Assembly: GCA_964369445.1 (NCBI GenBank)
Contig: CAYJFU010000010.1
Span: 1-41,691, forward strand
Direction of reading: 5' to 3'
DNA length: 41,691 bases
DNA from: CAYJBH01 sp964369445
GTDB taxonomy: Bacteria > Bacillota > Clostridia > Oscillospirales > Ruminococcaceae
The position numbers and the translations under genes were made by a program. The notes beneath the pieces were generated by a model. The model had not been told where the DNA came from, ran no database searches, and worked only from the letters and a program-made list of their open reading frames with translations. Below are positions 15,509 through 23,084 of the stretch, piece by piece; the first letter of the stretch is position 1; each line of letters begins with the position of its first letter.

Positions 15509-16909
15509 TTATTTTCCCGTCAAGAACTTGTCCATTGCTCTTGCCGCCTGCTTGCCGGCGCCCATTGCAAGTATAACCGTTGCGGCACCTGTTACGGTGT
15601 CGCCGCCGGCATAAACGCCGTCGCGGCTTGTCTTACCGTCGTCGCCGTCGGTCACGATGCAACCCCATTTGTTGGTTTCAAGACCGGGGGTTGTGGAACG
15701 TATCAGCGGATTGGGGCTTGTACCGATGGACATTATCATTGTGTCCACATCCAGAACATGCTCACTGCCCTGTTTGACGACGGGGCGACGACGACCGCTC
15801 TCATCCGGCTCACCCAGTTCCATCTCGACACAGCGCAATCCCTTTACGAAACCCTGCTCGTCACCCAGCACCTCCACCGGATTGGTCAGCGTCTTGAAGA
15901 TAATTCCCTCCTCCTCGGCATGCTCTACCTCTTCCGCACGCGCCGGAAGTTCCGCCATACCGCGACGATAGACGATGTAAACATCCTCTGCACCCATTCG
16001 CTTGGCACAGCGCGCCGCGTCCATTGCCACGTTGCCGCCACCGACAACCGCCACTGCACGGCTCTGTTGTATCGGTGTCTTGCTACCCGGCTGATAGGCT
16101 TTCATCAGGTTGATGCGCGTCAGATACTCGTTGGCGCTGTACACGCCTTTGAGCACCTCACCGGGGATACCCATAAACTTGGGCAGTCCTGCGCCGGAGG
16201 CAATGTAAACCGCTTTGTAGTCCATCTCCTCCATCAGCTCGTCAATGGTGTGTATCTTGCCGATAACCATATTTGTCTCGATTTTAACGCCTAGCTCACG
16301 CAGACCGTTTATCTCGCTCTCGACAATGCTTTTTGGCAACCTAAATTCCGGTATGCCGTAGGTAAGTACACCGCCGGACAGGTGAAACGCCTCGTAAACC
16401 GTCACCTCGTAACCGAGCTTTGCAAGCTCTCCTGCCGCTGTCAGTCCGCTGGGGCCTGCGCCGATTATCGCGACCTTTGTGCCGTTGGACTTCGGTTTTT
16501 TGGCACTTTTGGGGTTGTTCTCACGCATGTAGTCCGCCACATAACGCTCCAGTCTGCCGATTGCGACCGGCTCGCCCTTTATGCCGCGCACGCAAACGCC
16601 CTCGCACTGCGTCTCCTGCGGGCATACACGACCGCAGACTGCCGGAAGTGCCGTTTCGGCGGAAAGCACGTCATACGCGCCCTCAATGTCGTTCTCTGCT
16701 ATGCGCCCGATAAACCCCGGAATGTCGATTTCAACAGGACATCCGCCCACGCAAGGTTTTTTGGGACACCCCAGACAGCGCTGTGCTTCCTCCACCGCCA
16801 TCTCGCGGGTGTAACCCAGAGCCACCTCTTTAAAGTTTGAGCGCCGCTCGTTTGCATCCTGATTTGGCATCGGCACGCGTGTCGGTGACATGTTCTTTTT
16901 GTAAGCCAT
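15509..16909 (-). CDS. nfnB: NADH-dependent ferredoxin:NADP oxidoreductase subunit B (GltD-like)
   Basis: This is a 466-residue protein. Its N-terminal iron-sulfur region has CLGCPKKPCVGGCP at about residues 45-58 and CGRVCPQETQCEGVC at about 92-106, holding two [4Fe-4S] clusters. Then come an FAD site (IIGAGPSGLTAAGELAKLGYEV near 150), an NADP site (VVGGGNVAMDAARCAKRMGA) and the late flavin loop GVYAGGDTVTGAATVILAMGAGK. The family is annotated as glutamate synthase small subunit or NfnB. The NfnB reading is preferred because the nfnA partner is directly upstream and no glutamate synthase large subunit is nearby. NfnAB links NADH and reduced ferredoxin to two NADP by electron bifurcation. Its ATG directly follows the nfnA stop. 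Confidence 0.9.
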   Translation of the reverse strand: MAYKKNMSPTRVPMPNQDANERRSNFKEVALGYTREMAVEEAQRCLGCPKKPCVGGCPVEIDIPGFIGRIAENDIEGAYDVLSAETALPAVCGRVCPQETQCEGVCVRGIKGEPVAIGRLERYVADYMRENNPKSAKKPKSNGTKVAIIGAGPSGLTAAGELAKLGYEVTVYEAFHLSGGVLTYGIPEFRLPKSIVESEINGLRELGVKIETNMVIGKIHTIDELMEEMDYKAVYIASGAGLPKFMGIPGEVLKGVYSANEYLTRINLMKAYQPGSKTPIQQSRAVAVVGGGNVAMDAARCAKRMGAEDVYIVYRRGMAELPARAEEVEHAEEEGIIFKTLTNPVEVLGDEQGFVKGLRCVEMELGEPDESGRRRPVVKQGSEHVLDVDTMIMSIGTSPNPLIRSTTPGLETNKWGCIVTDGDDGKTSRDGVYAGGDTVTGAATVILAMGAGKQAARAMDKFLTGK

Positions 16910-17749
16910 CTATTTTACCTCCTTGTCAAACAGGTGACAGTCGTCTTTTCTCTTCTGCTCAAAGTCGCGGTACATGGTACTGCGTGCCATAGCCTCGTCA
17001 AAGTCGACAAGGTGACCGTCAAAGTCCGGCCCGTCGACGCAGGCAAACTTCATCTCACCACCGACGGTCAGGCGACATCCACCGCACATGCCGGTGCCGT
17101 CAATCATGACGGGGTTCATCGACACAAGGGTGCTGACATCGTACTTTTTAGTCAGCTGACATACAAACTTCATCATGATAAGCGGGCCTATCGCGATAAC
17201 CTTGTCGTACTTGTTGCCATCGTTTATAAGCTGTTCCAGCGCCGTCGTTACAAGACCTTTTTCGCCGTAACTTCCGTCATCGGTCATAATGCACATCTTG
17301 TCCGACACCGCCGCGAACTCCTGCTCCAGTATGACAAGATCTTTGCTTCTAAAACCGACAATGCTGTGCACCTCTGCGCCTGCCTGTTTAAGCGCCTTTG
17401 CCACGGGGTATGCTATGGCGCAACCGACACCGCCACCGACAACGGCAACCTTTTTAAGCCCGTCGATATGTGTCGCCACACCTAAAGGACCTGCGAAATC
17501 TTCAAGGCCGTCACCGACGTTCAGGCGGTTAAGCTCGATTGTACTTCCACCGACTATCTGAAATATTATCGTAACGGTACCCTTTTCGCGGTCAAAATCC
17601 GACACGGTCAGCGGTATGCGCTCGGCATCGTGGGTCGCCCTTATCATTAAAAACTGCCCCGGCTGAGCTTTCTTTGCTATTGCCGGCGCATGTATAACCA
17701 TCTTAGTGACGGTCGGGTTGAGCGCGGTTTTTTCAACAATTTTGTACAT
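16910..17749 (-). CDS. nfnA: NADH-dependent ferredoxin:NADP oxidoreductase subunit A
   Basis: This is a 279-residue protein of the dihydroorotate dehydrogenase electron-transfer type. It has an FAD domain (GQFLMIRATHDAERIPLTVSD near residue 32), the nucleotide-binding start VAVVGGGVGCAIAYPVAKALK near 105, and a C-terminal [2Fe-2S] site (GTGMCGGCRLTVGG, then FACVDGPDFDGHLVDF). The start has GAAAGGAA upstream. It is followed without spacing by nfnB (stop TAG, then ATG), so the two are coupled subunits. It transfers electrons between NADH and ferredoxin through subunit B. Confidence 0.9.
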   Translation of the reverse strand: MYKIVEKTALNPTVTKMVIHAPAIAKKAQPGQFLMIRATHDAERIPLTVSDFDREKGTVTIIFQIVGGSTIELNRLNVGDGLEDFAGPLGVATHIDGLKKVAVVGGGVGCAIAYPVAKALKQAGAEVHSIVGFRSKDLVILEQEFAAVSDKMCIMTDDGSYGEKGLVTTALEQLINDGNKYDKVIAIGPLIMMKFVCQLTKKYDVSTLVSMNPVMIDGTGMCGGCRLTVGGEMKFACVDGPDFDGHLVDFDEAMARSTMYRDFEQKRKDDCHLFDKEVK

Positions 17750-18043
17750 AAAATTCCTTTCGTTGGTAATGGGTTATATAAGTGCAAGGTTACACTTTAT
17801 TACTTACTTAATTTGCGTGGGGATGTTAAAAGGCCGGTGTTCCACAAAAACAAGATGAAGATTTTCGTCACGTTACACAAAAAGTTAAATCACTACTTTT
17901 TGCGTTGTCGAGCTTTAGTGCAGTTTATAATGACGCTTTTGCCGCTGCTGTTTGCACAGCTGACCTTTTCGACGGTTCTTTAATGTATTGCAGTGGAAAC
18001 GAACAAACATACATCCCCACTGCTAAAAAGCTATAAGCAAATT
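17750..18043. other. Intergenic region between adh and nfnA
   Basis: No gene is supported. A stem of GCAGTGG against CCACTGC at about 17990-18022, just past the alcohol dehydrogenase stop, may be its terminator, but the loop is long. No clear -35/-10 pair for nfnA was found. Confidence 0.4.
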
Positions 18044-19234
18044 TTAAAAGTTTACCTGAGTACCGTAATAGCATGCCTTTAGCAGCTGTTGCATCTCGCC
18101 GTGGGTTATCTTGCGCGGATTAGAGCCGGTGCAGGCATCGCCGATAGCCAGTAGCGCTACGGTGGGCAGTTTTTCCAAAAACTCCTGTTCCGACACCATG
18201 CCCTCGTCGTAGTCCTTTAAGCAAGAGGGGATACCGAGGCTTTTATTTATGCGGTTGATCTCCTCGATAAGCGACTGCACAAGGTCTCCGTCGGTGCCGC
18301 CTGGCAGTTGCATCGCCCGTGCAATGTCTGCATAGCGTGACTTTGCCCTGTCGTCCTTGGCGTTGTAGGCTACGACATACGGCAGGTAAATTGCGTTTGC
18401 GCAACCGTGTACCACATGTCCATTTTCAAAGGCCGCGCCGGTCTTGTGCGCCATGCTGTGCACTATGCCGAGCAGTGCGTTGGAAAACGCCATACCGGCT
18501 AGGCACTGTGCCGTGTGCATCTTTTCGCGCGCGTGCGCATCGCCGTCAAGGCTGGGCATAATAAACTCTCGCACCATGCAAAGCGCTTTGAGCGCAAGCG
18601 GGTCGGTAAAATCGCTTGCCGCCGTCGAGACATATGCTTCTGCGGCATGAGTAAACGCATCCATGCCGGTGTAAGCGGTCAGCGTTTTGGGCATGGAAAG
18701 CGCAAGTTGAGCGTCCAAAATCGCAACGTCCGGCGTGATGTTAAAGTCCGCAAGCGGATACTTTATGCCGGTGTTGTAGTCGGTGATGACGCTGAAAGCT
18801 GTCACCTCCGTTGCGGTGCCCGAGGTAGACGGAATAGCGCAAAACCTTGCCTTTTGGCGCAACGTCGGAAAGGAGAACGGCACACAGAGCTGTTCAAATT
18901 TCACGTCAGGGTATTCATAAAACACCCACATTGCCTTTGCCGCATCGATGGCACTGCCGCCGCCTATGGAAACAATCCAGTCGGGGCCGAAGTCGCGCAT
19001 CGCCTGTGCACCTTTTTGCACCGTTTCGACACCGGGGTCGGGTTCAACGTTGTCGTAAATGCGTGTCTCAAAGCCTGCATTTTCCAGTATGTCGCATACC
19101 AGTTCCAAAAAACCCAGTTTGCGCATGCTTGAACCGCCGGTGACTATCATTGCCTTTTGACCGCTTAGGTTGCGAAGCTCCTCAACACTGCCTGTGCCGT
19201 AGTAAATGTCACGCGGTAGGGTAAAACGTCCCAT
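18044..19234 (-). CDS. Iron-containing alcohol dehydrogenase
   Basis: This is a 396-residue protein of the group III metal-dependent alcohol dehydrogenase family, normal length. It starts FTLPRDIYYGTGSVEEL, has the NAD motif GGGSAIDAAKAMW near residue 96, then PSTSGTATEVTAFSVITD and the metal-site region GMDAFTHAAEAYVS, GIVHSMAHKTGAAFENGHVVHGCANA and a C-terminal NPRKIT. Asp and His residues for Fe(II) or Zn(II) appear intact. It most resembles NAD(P)H-dependent butanol or ethanol dehydrogenases that reduce aldehydes in fermentation. The start has GGAGG upstream. It sits between the nfnAB operon and a divergent sortase, probably as a single-gene unit. Confidence 0.93.
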   Translation of the reverse strand: MGRFTLPRDIYYGTGSVEELRNLSGQKAMIVTGGSSMRKLGFLELVCDILENAGFETRIYDNVEPDPGVETVQKGAQAMRDFGPDWIVSIGGGSAIDAAKAMWVFYEYPDVKFEQLCVPFSFPTLRQKARFCAIPSTSGTATEVTAFSVITDYNTGIKYPLADFNITPDVAILDAQLALSMPKTLTAYTGMDAFTHAAEAYVSTAASDFTDPLALKALCMVREFIMPSLDGDAHAREKMHTAQCLAGMAFSNALLGIVHSMAHKTGAAFENGHVVHGCANAIYLPYVVAYNAKDDRAKSRYADIARAMQLPGGTDGDLVQSLIEEINRINKSLGIPSCLKDYDEGMVSEQEFLEKLPTVALLAIGDACTGSNPRKITHGEMQQLLKACYYGTQVNF

Positions 19235-19444
19235 TTTTTATTATACCTCCATTGTAAAATTATTTCAATACCTTGTTTATGATTTATTTCAGCCACGCGT
19301 TAAGCTCTTGAGACTTAAGGACTAAGGTTGACTAGTAAATGACTATTTTAAATTTGCAGTGCTCCAGCTTGATATTTTTTGTATTTTAAAGTGCATTGTT
19401 TTAGTCAAAAACAAAATGAGTATTCCACCGTTAGTTTTTAGCCA

Positions 19445-19469
19445 TTAGTCGCAAGTGCATTTTGCACTA
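19445..19469 (+). repeat. Short dispersed repeat, copy 2
   Basis: TTAGTCGCAAGTGCATTTTG, then CACTA, matches 13355-13379 and contains a small hairpin (AGTGCA/TGCACT). The remainder of the 19235-19549 spacer shows no gene. Confidence 0.5.
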
Positions 19470-19549
19470 GCCTATGTTTTAATTATTTGTAACAACAGTC
19501 TTTTTATACATGTATTCATTTGTTTGAGAAACTACAGCCTATTTCCCCC

Positions 19550-19578
19550 TTGTTTTTTCACAATTGTTGTGATATTAT
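19550..19578 (+). promoter_or_regulatory. Promoter of sortase gene with palindromic spacer
   Basis: TTGTTT (19550-19555), a 17-base spacer and TATTAT (19573-19578) lie about 110 bp upstream of the sortase start. The spacer holds the palindrome CACAA-TTG-TTGTG (19559-19571), which could be a repressor site. Confidence 0.55.
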
Positions 19579-19690
19579 TTTAACTGGGGATATCGCATTG
19601 ACTTTTTTACAGAGAACAGCTTAAGGAAGAAGCTTATTGCCCATACCCTACCCACATACACGGCAAAACAACTTAGAAAAAGGAACGTTT

Positions 19691-20455
19691 ATGCAGATCA
19701 AAAGACTTACATTTATAGCGGCTTGTGCCACCATTGTCATTATTCTTGTGACGGTTATCGTCCTTTTTGCAACCTCGCCGAGCGACAACACTGCACCTGC
19801 AACCGAACAAGCACCAGAGGCACCGCAGGCGACTTCGGAACTGCCGGATCTTGTCGTCGGAGAGTCATTTATACCGATACGTGAGGATATAGATTTTGAC
19901 GAGTTGTCCTCTACCAATACTGACACGCTTGGTTACATTAACGTACCCGGCACTGCCATTGATCTGCCCGTTGTGCGCGGCATCGACAATGTAAAATACC
20001 TAAACACCGACTTTGAGGGTGGCACCGATGTCTTTGGCACCGTCTTTGCTGACATGTTCAACGGTGACAATCTGACAGGTCCCGTCACGGTGCTCTACGG
20101 CCACTATGGCAACAACGACGAGATGTTCTCGCAACTGCACCGCTATAAAGATGACGAATACTTCGACGAAAACCCCGACATGTACCTGTACACACCGCAG
20201 GAAAACTACAAGTACCAAATAGTAGCTGCGTTTACCAACGACAATTACAACCTGCTTTACGAAAAGGACTACAGCACCCCTGAGGGTATGCAAGGGTTTA
20301 TCGACCACATCGCAACCACTGCACTGCCGGGTGAAACAGTTGACATTACCGAAATGGGCACCGATGACAAGTATCTGGTGCTTTCCACCTGTGTCGATGC
20401 CGTTGACAGCTATGACAACCGCTATGTCGTTGTCGGAAAACTTGTAACGGAATAG
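19691..20455 (+). CDS. Class B sortase
   Basis: This is a 254-residue membrane-anchored transpeptidase. The start was set at ATG 19691 because AAGGAA lies upstream; it then has an N-terminal transmembrane helix (about residues 6-28) and an extracytoplasmic domain. Sortase signatures are GYINVPGTAIDLPVV, the catalytic His in VLYGHYGNNDEMFSQL, the catalytic Cys in LSTCVDAVDSYDNRYVVVGKL and the Arg seven residues later. The long helix around the Tyr-rich middle fits class B. Sortase B enzymes attach proteins with NPxTN-like signals to peptidoglycan. No protein with an obvious sorting signal occurs in the window, so its substrates are elsewhere. Confidence 0.9.
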   Translation: MQIKRLTFIAACATIVIILVTVIVLFATSPSDNTAPATEQAPEAPQATSELPDLVVGESFIPIREDIDFDELSSTNTDTLGYINVPGTAIDLPVVRGIDNVKYLNTDFEGGTDVFGTVFADMFNGDNLTGPVTVLYGHYGNNDEMFSQLHRYKDDEYFDENPDMYLYTPQENYKYQIVAAFTNDNYNLLYEKDYSTPEGMQGFIDHIATTALPGETVDITEMGTDDKYLVLSTCVDAVDSYDNRYVVVGKLVTE

Positions 20456-20457
20456 TC

Positions 20458-20582
20458 AGGCTGTCGAAAAGTCAACAGCCTCCGAGAGGGGTCACTTGCC
20501 CCCTCTCGGTCTCACCCCCACAAATGGCTTTGCGAAGCCATTTGTCGAAGACAAAATTCGCCGCGCATGTCGCCGAATTTTG
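20458..20582 (+). repeat. Cluster of four consecutive hairpins
   Basis: Four stems follow the sortase stop in series: AGGCTGT/ACAGCCT (20458-20481), CCGAGAGGGG/CCCCTCTCGG (20482-20509), ACAAATGGCTT/AAGCCATTTGT (20520-20545) and CAAAATTCG/CGAATTTTG (20552-20582). The last is followed by CATTTTTAG. It may end sortase transcription, but four stems are far more than a terminator needs. No gene is seen between 20583 and 20805 apart from the pgk promoter. Confidence 0.75.
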
Positions 20583-20724
20583 CATTTTTAGGGGTTTGCA
20601 TGGTTTTTTTGGCAATCCGGAATAGCTTTGCCACGTTTTTGATTGCTATCTCTTTATTAAAGGTGAGGTTAGTAATCAAAAGTATAAAAAGCCAATAATT
20701 TTACCGCACCCATATCATTTCCAC

Positions 20725-20753
20725 TTGAAAAAACGGCGCATGTGTGGTACAAT
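20725..20753 (+). promoter_or_regulatory. pgk: Promoter of the pgk operon
   Basis: TTGAAA (20725-20730), a 17-base spacer ending TGG, and TACAAT (20748-20753) form an extended -10 promoter about 50 bp upstream of pgk. Confidence 0.75.
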
Positions 20754-20805
20754 TTTTAAGAAAGACAAAAAATTAACAATCAACAGTATTTTGGAGGTTT
20801 AAAAC

Positions 20806-21993
20806 ATGAACATCACAAACAAAAAAACAGTTGAAGACATCGACGTACAGGGTAAGCGTTGCCTTGTGCGTTGTGATTTTAATGTGCCGATGAAAGACGG
20901 CGCTATCACCGACGACAAGAGGATTGTGGCGGCGCTTGACACCGTTAAATATCTCAAAGAAAAGGGCGCTAAGGTTGTGCTCTGCTCCCACATGGGTCGC
21001 CCAAAAGGTGAAGTTAACCCGAAATTTTCGCTTGCACCGGTTGCAAAGCGCATATCCGAGCTGCTCGGTTGCCCCGTAGCAATGGCCACCGATGTAGTCG
21101 GCGAAGATGCCGCCGCAAAGGTTGCCGCATTGTCCGACGGCGAAATCTGCCTGCTTGAAAACCTGCGCTACCACAAAGAAGAAGAGAAAAACGATCCCGA
21201 ATTCTGCAAAAAGCTTGCCGCTTTCGGTGATATTTTCGTCAACGATGCGTTCGGCACAGCTCACCGTGCGCACGCCTCCACAGCAGGTGTTGCGGACTAT
21301 CTGCCGGCTGTCTGCGGTTACCTCATCGGCCGCGAGCTCAAGATAATGGGCGGCGCTCTGGAAGATCCCAAGCGTCCGTTTGTCGCTATTCTCGGCGGCG
21401 CAAAGGTCAGCGACAAGATAAAGGTTATCGAAAACCTGCTTGACAAGGTGGACACGCTCATCATCGGTGGCGGTATGGCCTACACCTTCTTTAAAGCACA
21501 GGGCATCAACATCGGTTCATCGCTGTGCGAGGACGACAAGATGGAGCTTGCGCTCAGCATGATGACGGACGCTAAGAAAAAAGGCGTTAACTTCCTACTT
21601 CCCGTCGACAACGTCATCGGTAGCTCCTTTGCAGAGGACTGCGACTTTGAGGTTGTGGGCAAAGAAATAAAAGACGGCTACCTTGCACTGGACATCGGTC
21701 CCGAAACACAAAAGCTGTATGCCGACGCTATCAAAGGCGCAGGCACAGTTATCTGGAACGGCCCGATGGGTGTGTTTGAGTGGAAAAACTTTGCCGGCGG
21801 CACAACTGCGGTCGCAAAGGCAGTCGCTGAGAGCGGCTCCGTTTCCATCATCGGCGGTGGTGACTCCGCGGCGGCAGTCGAGGTGCTCGGTTTTGCCGAC
21901 AAAATGACACACATCAGCACAGGCGGCGGCGCAAGCCTTGAGTTCCTCGAGGGCAAAGACCTGCCGGGTATTTCCTGCCTAAACGATAAGTAA
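20806..21993 (+). CDS. pgk: Phosphoglycerate kinase
   Basis: This is a 395-residue protein of normal length. It begins KTVEDIDVQGKRCLVRCDFNVP, has the substrate loop SHMGRPKGE, FVNDAFGTAHRAHAS, the hinge region FVAILGGAKVSDKI and the nucleotide-binding end SIIGGGDSAAAVEVLG, then HISTGGGASLEFLEG. It converts 1,3-bisphosphoglycerate and ADP to 3-phosphoglycerate and ATP in the cytoplasm. GGAGG lies upstream of the start. It is first in a run with tpiA and gpmI, though a 326-base spacer with hairpins follows it. No gapA is next to it, unlike many Firmicutes. Confidence 0.98.
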   Translation: MNITNKKTVEDIDVQGKRCLVRCDFNVPMKDGAITDDKRIVAALDTVKYLKEKGAKVVLCSHMGRPKGEVNPKFSLAPVAKRISELLGCPVAMATDVVGEDAAAKVAALSDGEICLLENLRYHKEEEKNDPEFCKKLAAFGDIFVNDAFGTAHRAHASTAGVADYLPAVCGYLIGRELKIMGGALEDPKRPFVAILGGAKVSDKIKVIENLLDKVDTLIIGGGMAYTFFKAQGINIGSSLCEDDKMELALSMMTDAKKKGVNFLLPVDNVIGSSFAEDCDFEVVGKEIKDGYLALDIGPETQKLYADAIKGAGTVIWNGPMGVFEWKNFAGGTTAVAKAVAESGSVSIIGGGDSAAAVEVLGFADKMTHISTGGGASLEFLEGKDLPGISCLNDK

Positions 21994-22003
21994 AAATTGC
22001 ATA

Positions 22004-22090
22004 GTTCCGCAGTGGGGTCACGGTATGCGTGGCTCTACCGCGGAAAACATGTCTGCATTTGCCTAAAAGCAAATGCGGACGTATGCATTT
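22004..22090 (+). terminator. Two hairpins between pgk and tpiA
   Basis: The first folds TTCCGC (22005-22010) with GCGGAA (22040-22045), and its inner arm pairs mostly through G-U wobbles, so it is stable as plus-strand RNA. The second is GTCTGCATTTGC / GCAAATGCGGAC with loop CTAAAA (22051-22080), followed by GTATGCATTTTTAAG. This may be a partial terminator or an mRNA-processing spacer. No gene lies in 22091-22319. Confidence 0.6.
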
Positions 22091-22319
22091 TTAAGCGTAC
22101 ATATAGCTAACTTGAAACACAACACGGCTTGCCACCATAAATTATGAATATCTGTGTCCATGTCAATCGTATTTCACACGGTGGCTTGTCAACGGAGCAG
22201 ATCGTAGCACCGTATCCAACGCCTAAATCGGCAGTATTTTACAAGGACAATGCTGTGATGCTTTTCAAGTTAATTGACTATAAAAATAACATCTAAAACA
22301 AAATTTAAAGGAGAAAATC

Positions 22320-23084
22320 ATGAACAAAGCAAAGAGAAAAGTAGTTATCGCCGGCAACTGGAAGATGAACAAAACACCGAAACAGGCCGCCGCACTTATA
22401 GAAGAGTTAAAGCCCGTTGTAGCCGGTGCAGGTTGTGACGTTGTTATCTGCACACCTTATGTCGACCTGCCGACAGCAACCGCCGCGTGCGAGGGCACAA
22501 ATATCTGTGTCGGTGCACAGAACGTTCACTTCGAGGCAAACGGTGCATACACTGGCGAAATAAGCGCTGAAATGTTAAATGAAATTGGCGTGACACACGT
22601 TGTTATCGGTCATAGCGAGCGTCGCCAGTACTTCGGCGAGACAGACGAGACGGTTAACAAGAGAACAACCGCTGCTGTTAACGCAGGTCTCATTGCTATA
22701 GTTTGCGTAGGCGAGCTGTTAGAGGAGCGCGAGGCAGGCATCACCGAAGAGCTTATCGGTATACAGGTTAAAAAGGCGCTTGCCGGCATAACCGCAGATC
22801 AGATGAAAAGCATCATCGTAGCTTACGAGCCGGTTTGGGCTATCGGCACAGGCGTAACAGCCACATCACAGCAGGCACAGGACGTTTGCGGCTACATCCG
22901 TGGCGTTGTCGCAAAGCTGTATGACGGCGCAGTTGCCGACGCACTCACCATTCAGTACGGCGGTTCCATGAACCCGAAAAATGCCGCAGAACTTCTGGGC
23001 ATGGAGGACATCGACGGTGGTCTTATCGGCGGTGCATCCCTCAAAGCCGAGGACTTCAGCGTTATCGTTAAGGCGGGCAGCTAA
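22320..23084 (+). CDS. tpiA: Triosephosphate isomerase
   Basis: This is a 254-residue TIM barrel of normal length. GNWKMNK carries the substrate-binding Asn and Lys, VIGHSERR the catalytic His, AYEPVWAIGTG the catalytic Glu, and YGGSMNPKNA plus GGLIGGASL the phosphate loops. It interconverts dihydroxyacetone phosphate and glyceraldehyde-3-phosphate. AAAGGAG lies upstream. Its stop overlaps the gpmI start by one base (TAATG), so the two are translationally coupled. Confidence 0.98.
   Translation: MNKAKRKVVIAGNWKMNKTPKQAAALIEELKPVVAGAGCDVVICTPYVDLPTATAACEGTNICVGAQNVHFEANGAYTGEISAEMLNEIGVTHVVIGHSERRQYFGETDETVNKRTTAAVNAGLIAIVCVGELLEEREAGITEELIGIQVKKALAGITADQMKSIIVAYEPVWAIGTGVTATSQQAQDVCGYIRGVVAKLYDGAVADALTIQYGGSMNPKNAAELLGMEDIDGGLIGGASLKAEDFSVIVKAGS

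Noticed and set aside
15449..16294. A 281-codon frame on the plus strand
   Set aside because: It is antisense to nfnB, whose family motifs are unmistakable, and its own translation is Cys/His/Arg-rich with no recognisable domain.
18515..19132. A 205-codon frame on the plus strand
   Set aside because: It is antisense to the alcohol dehydrogenase gene and has no ribosome binding site or family signature.
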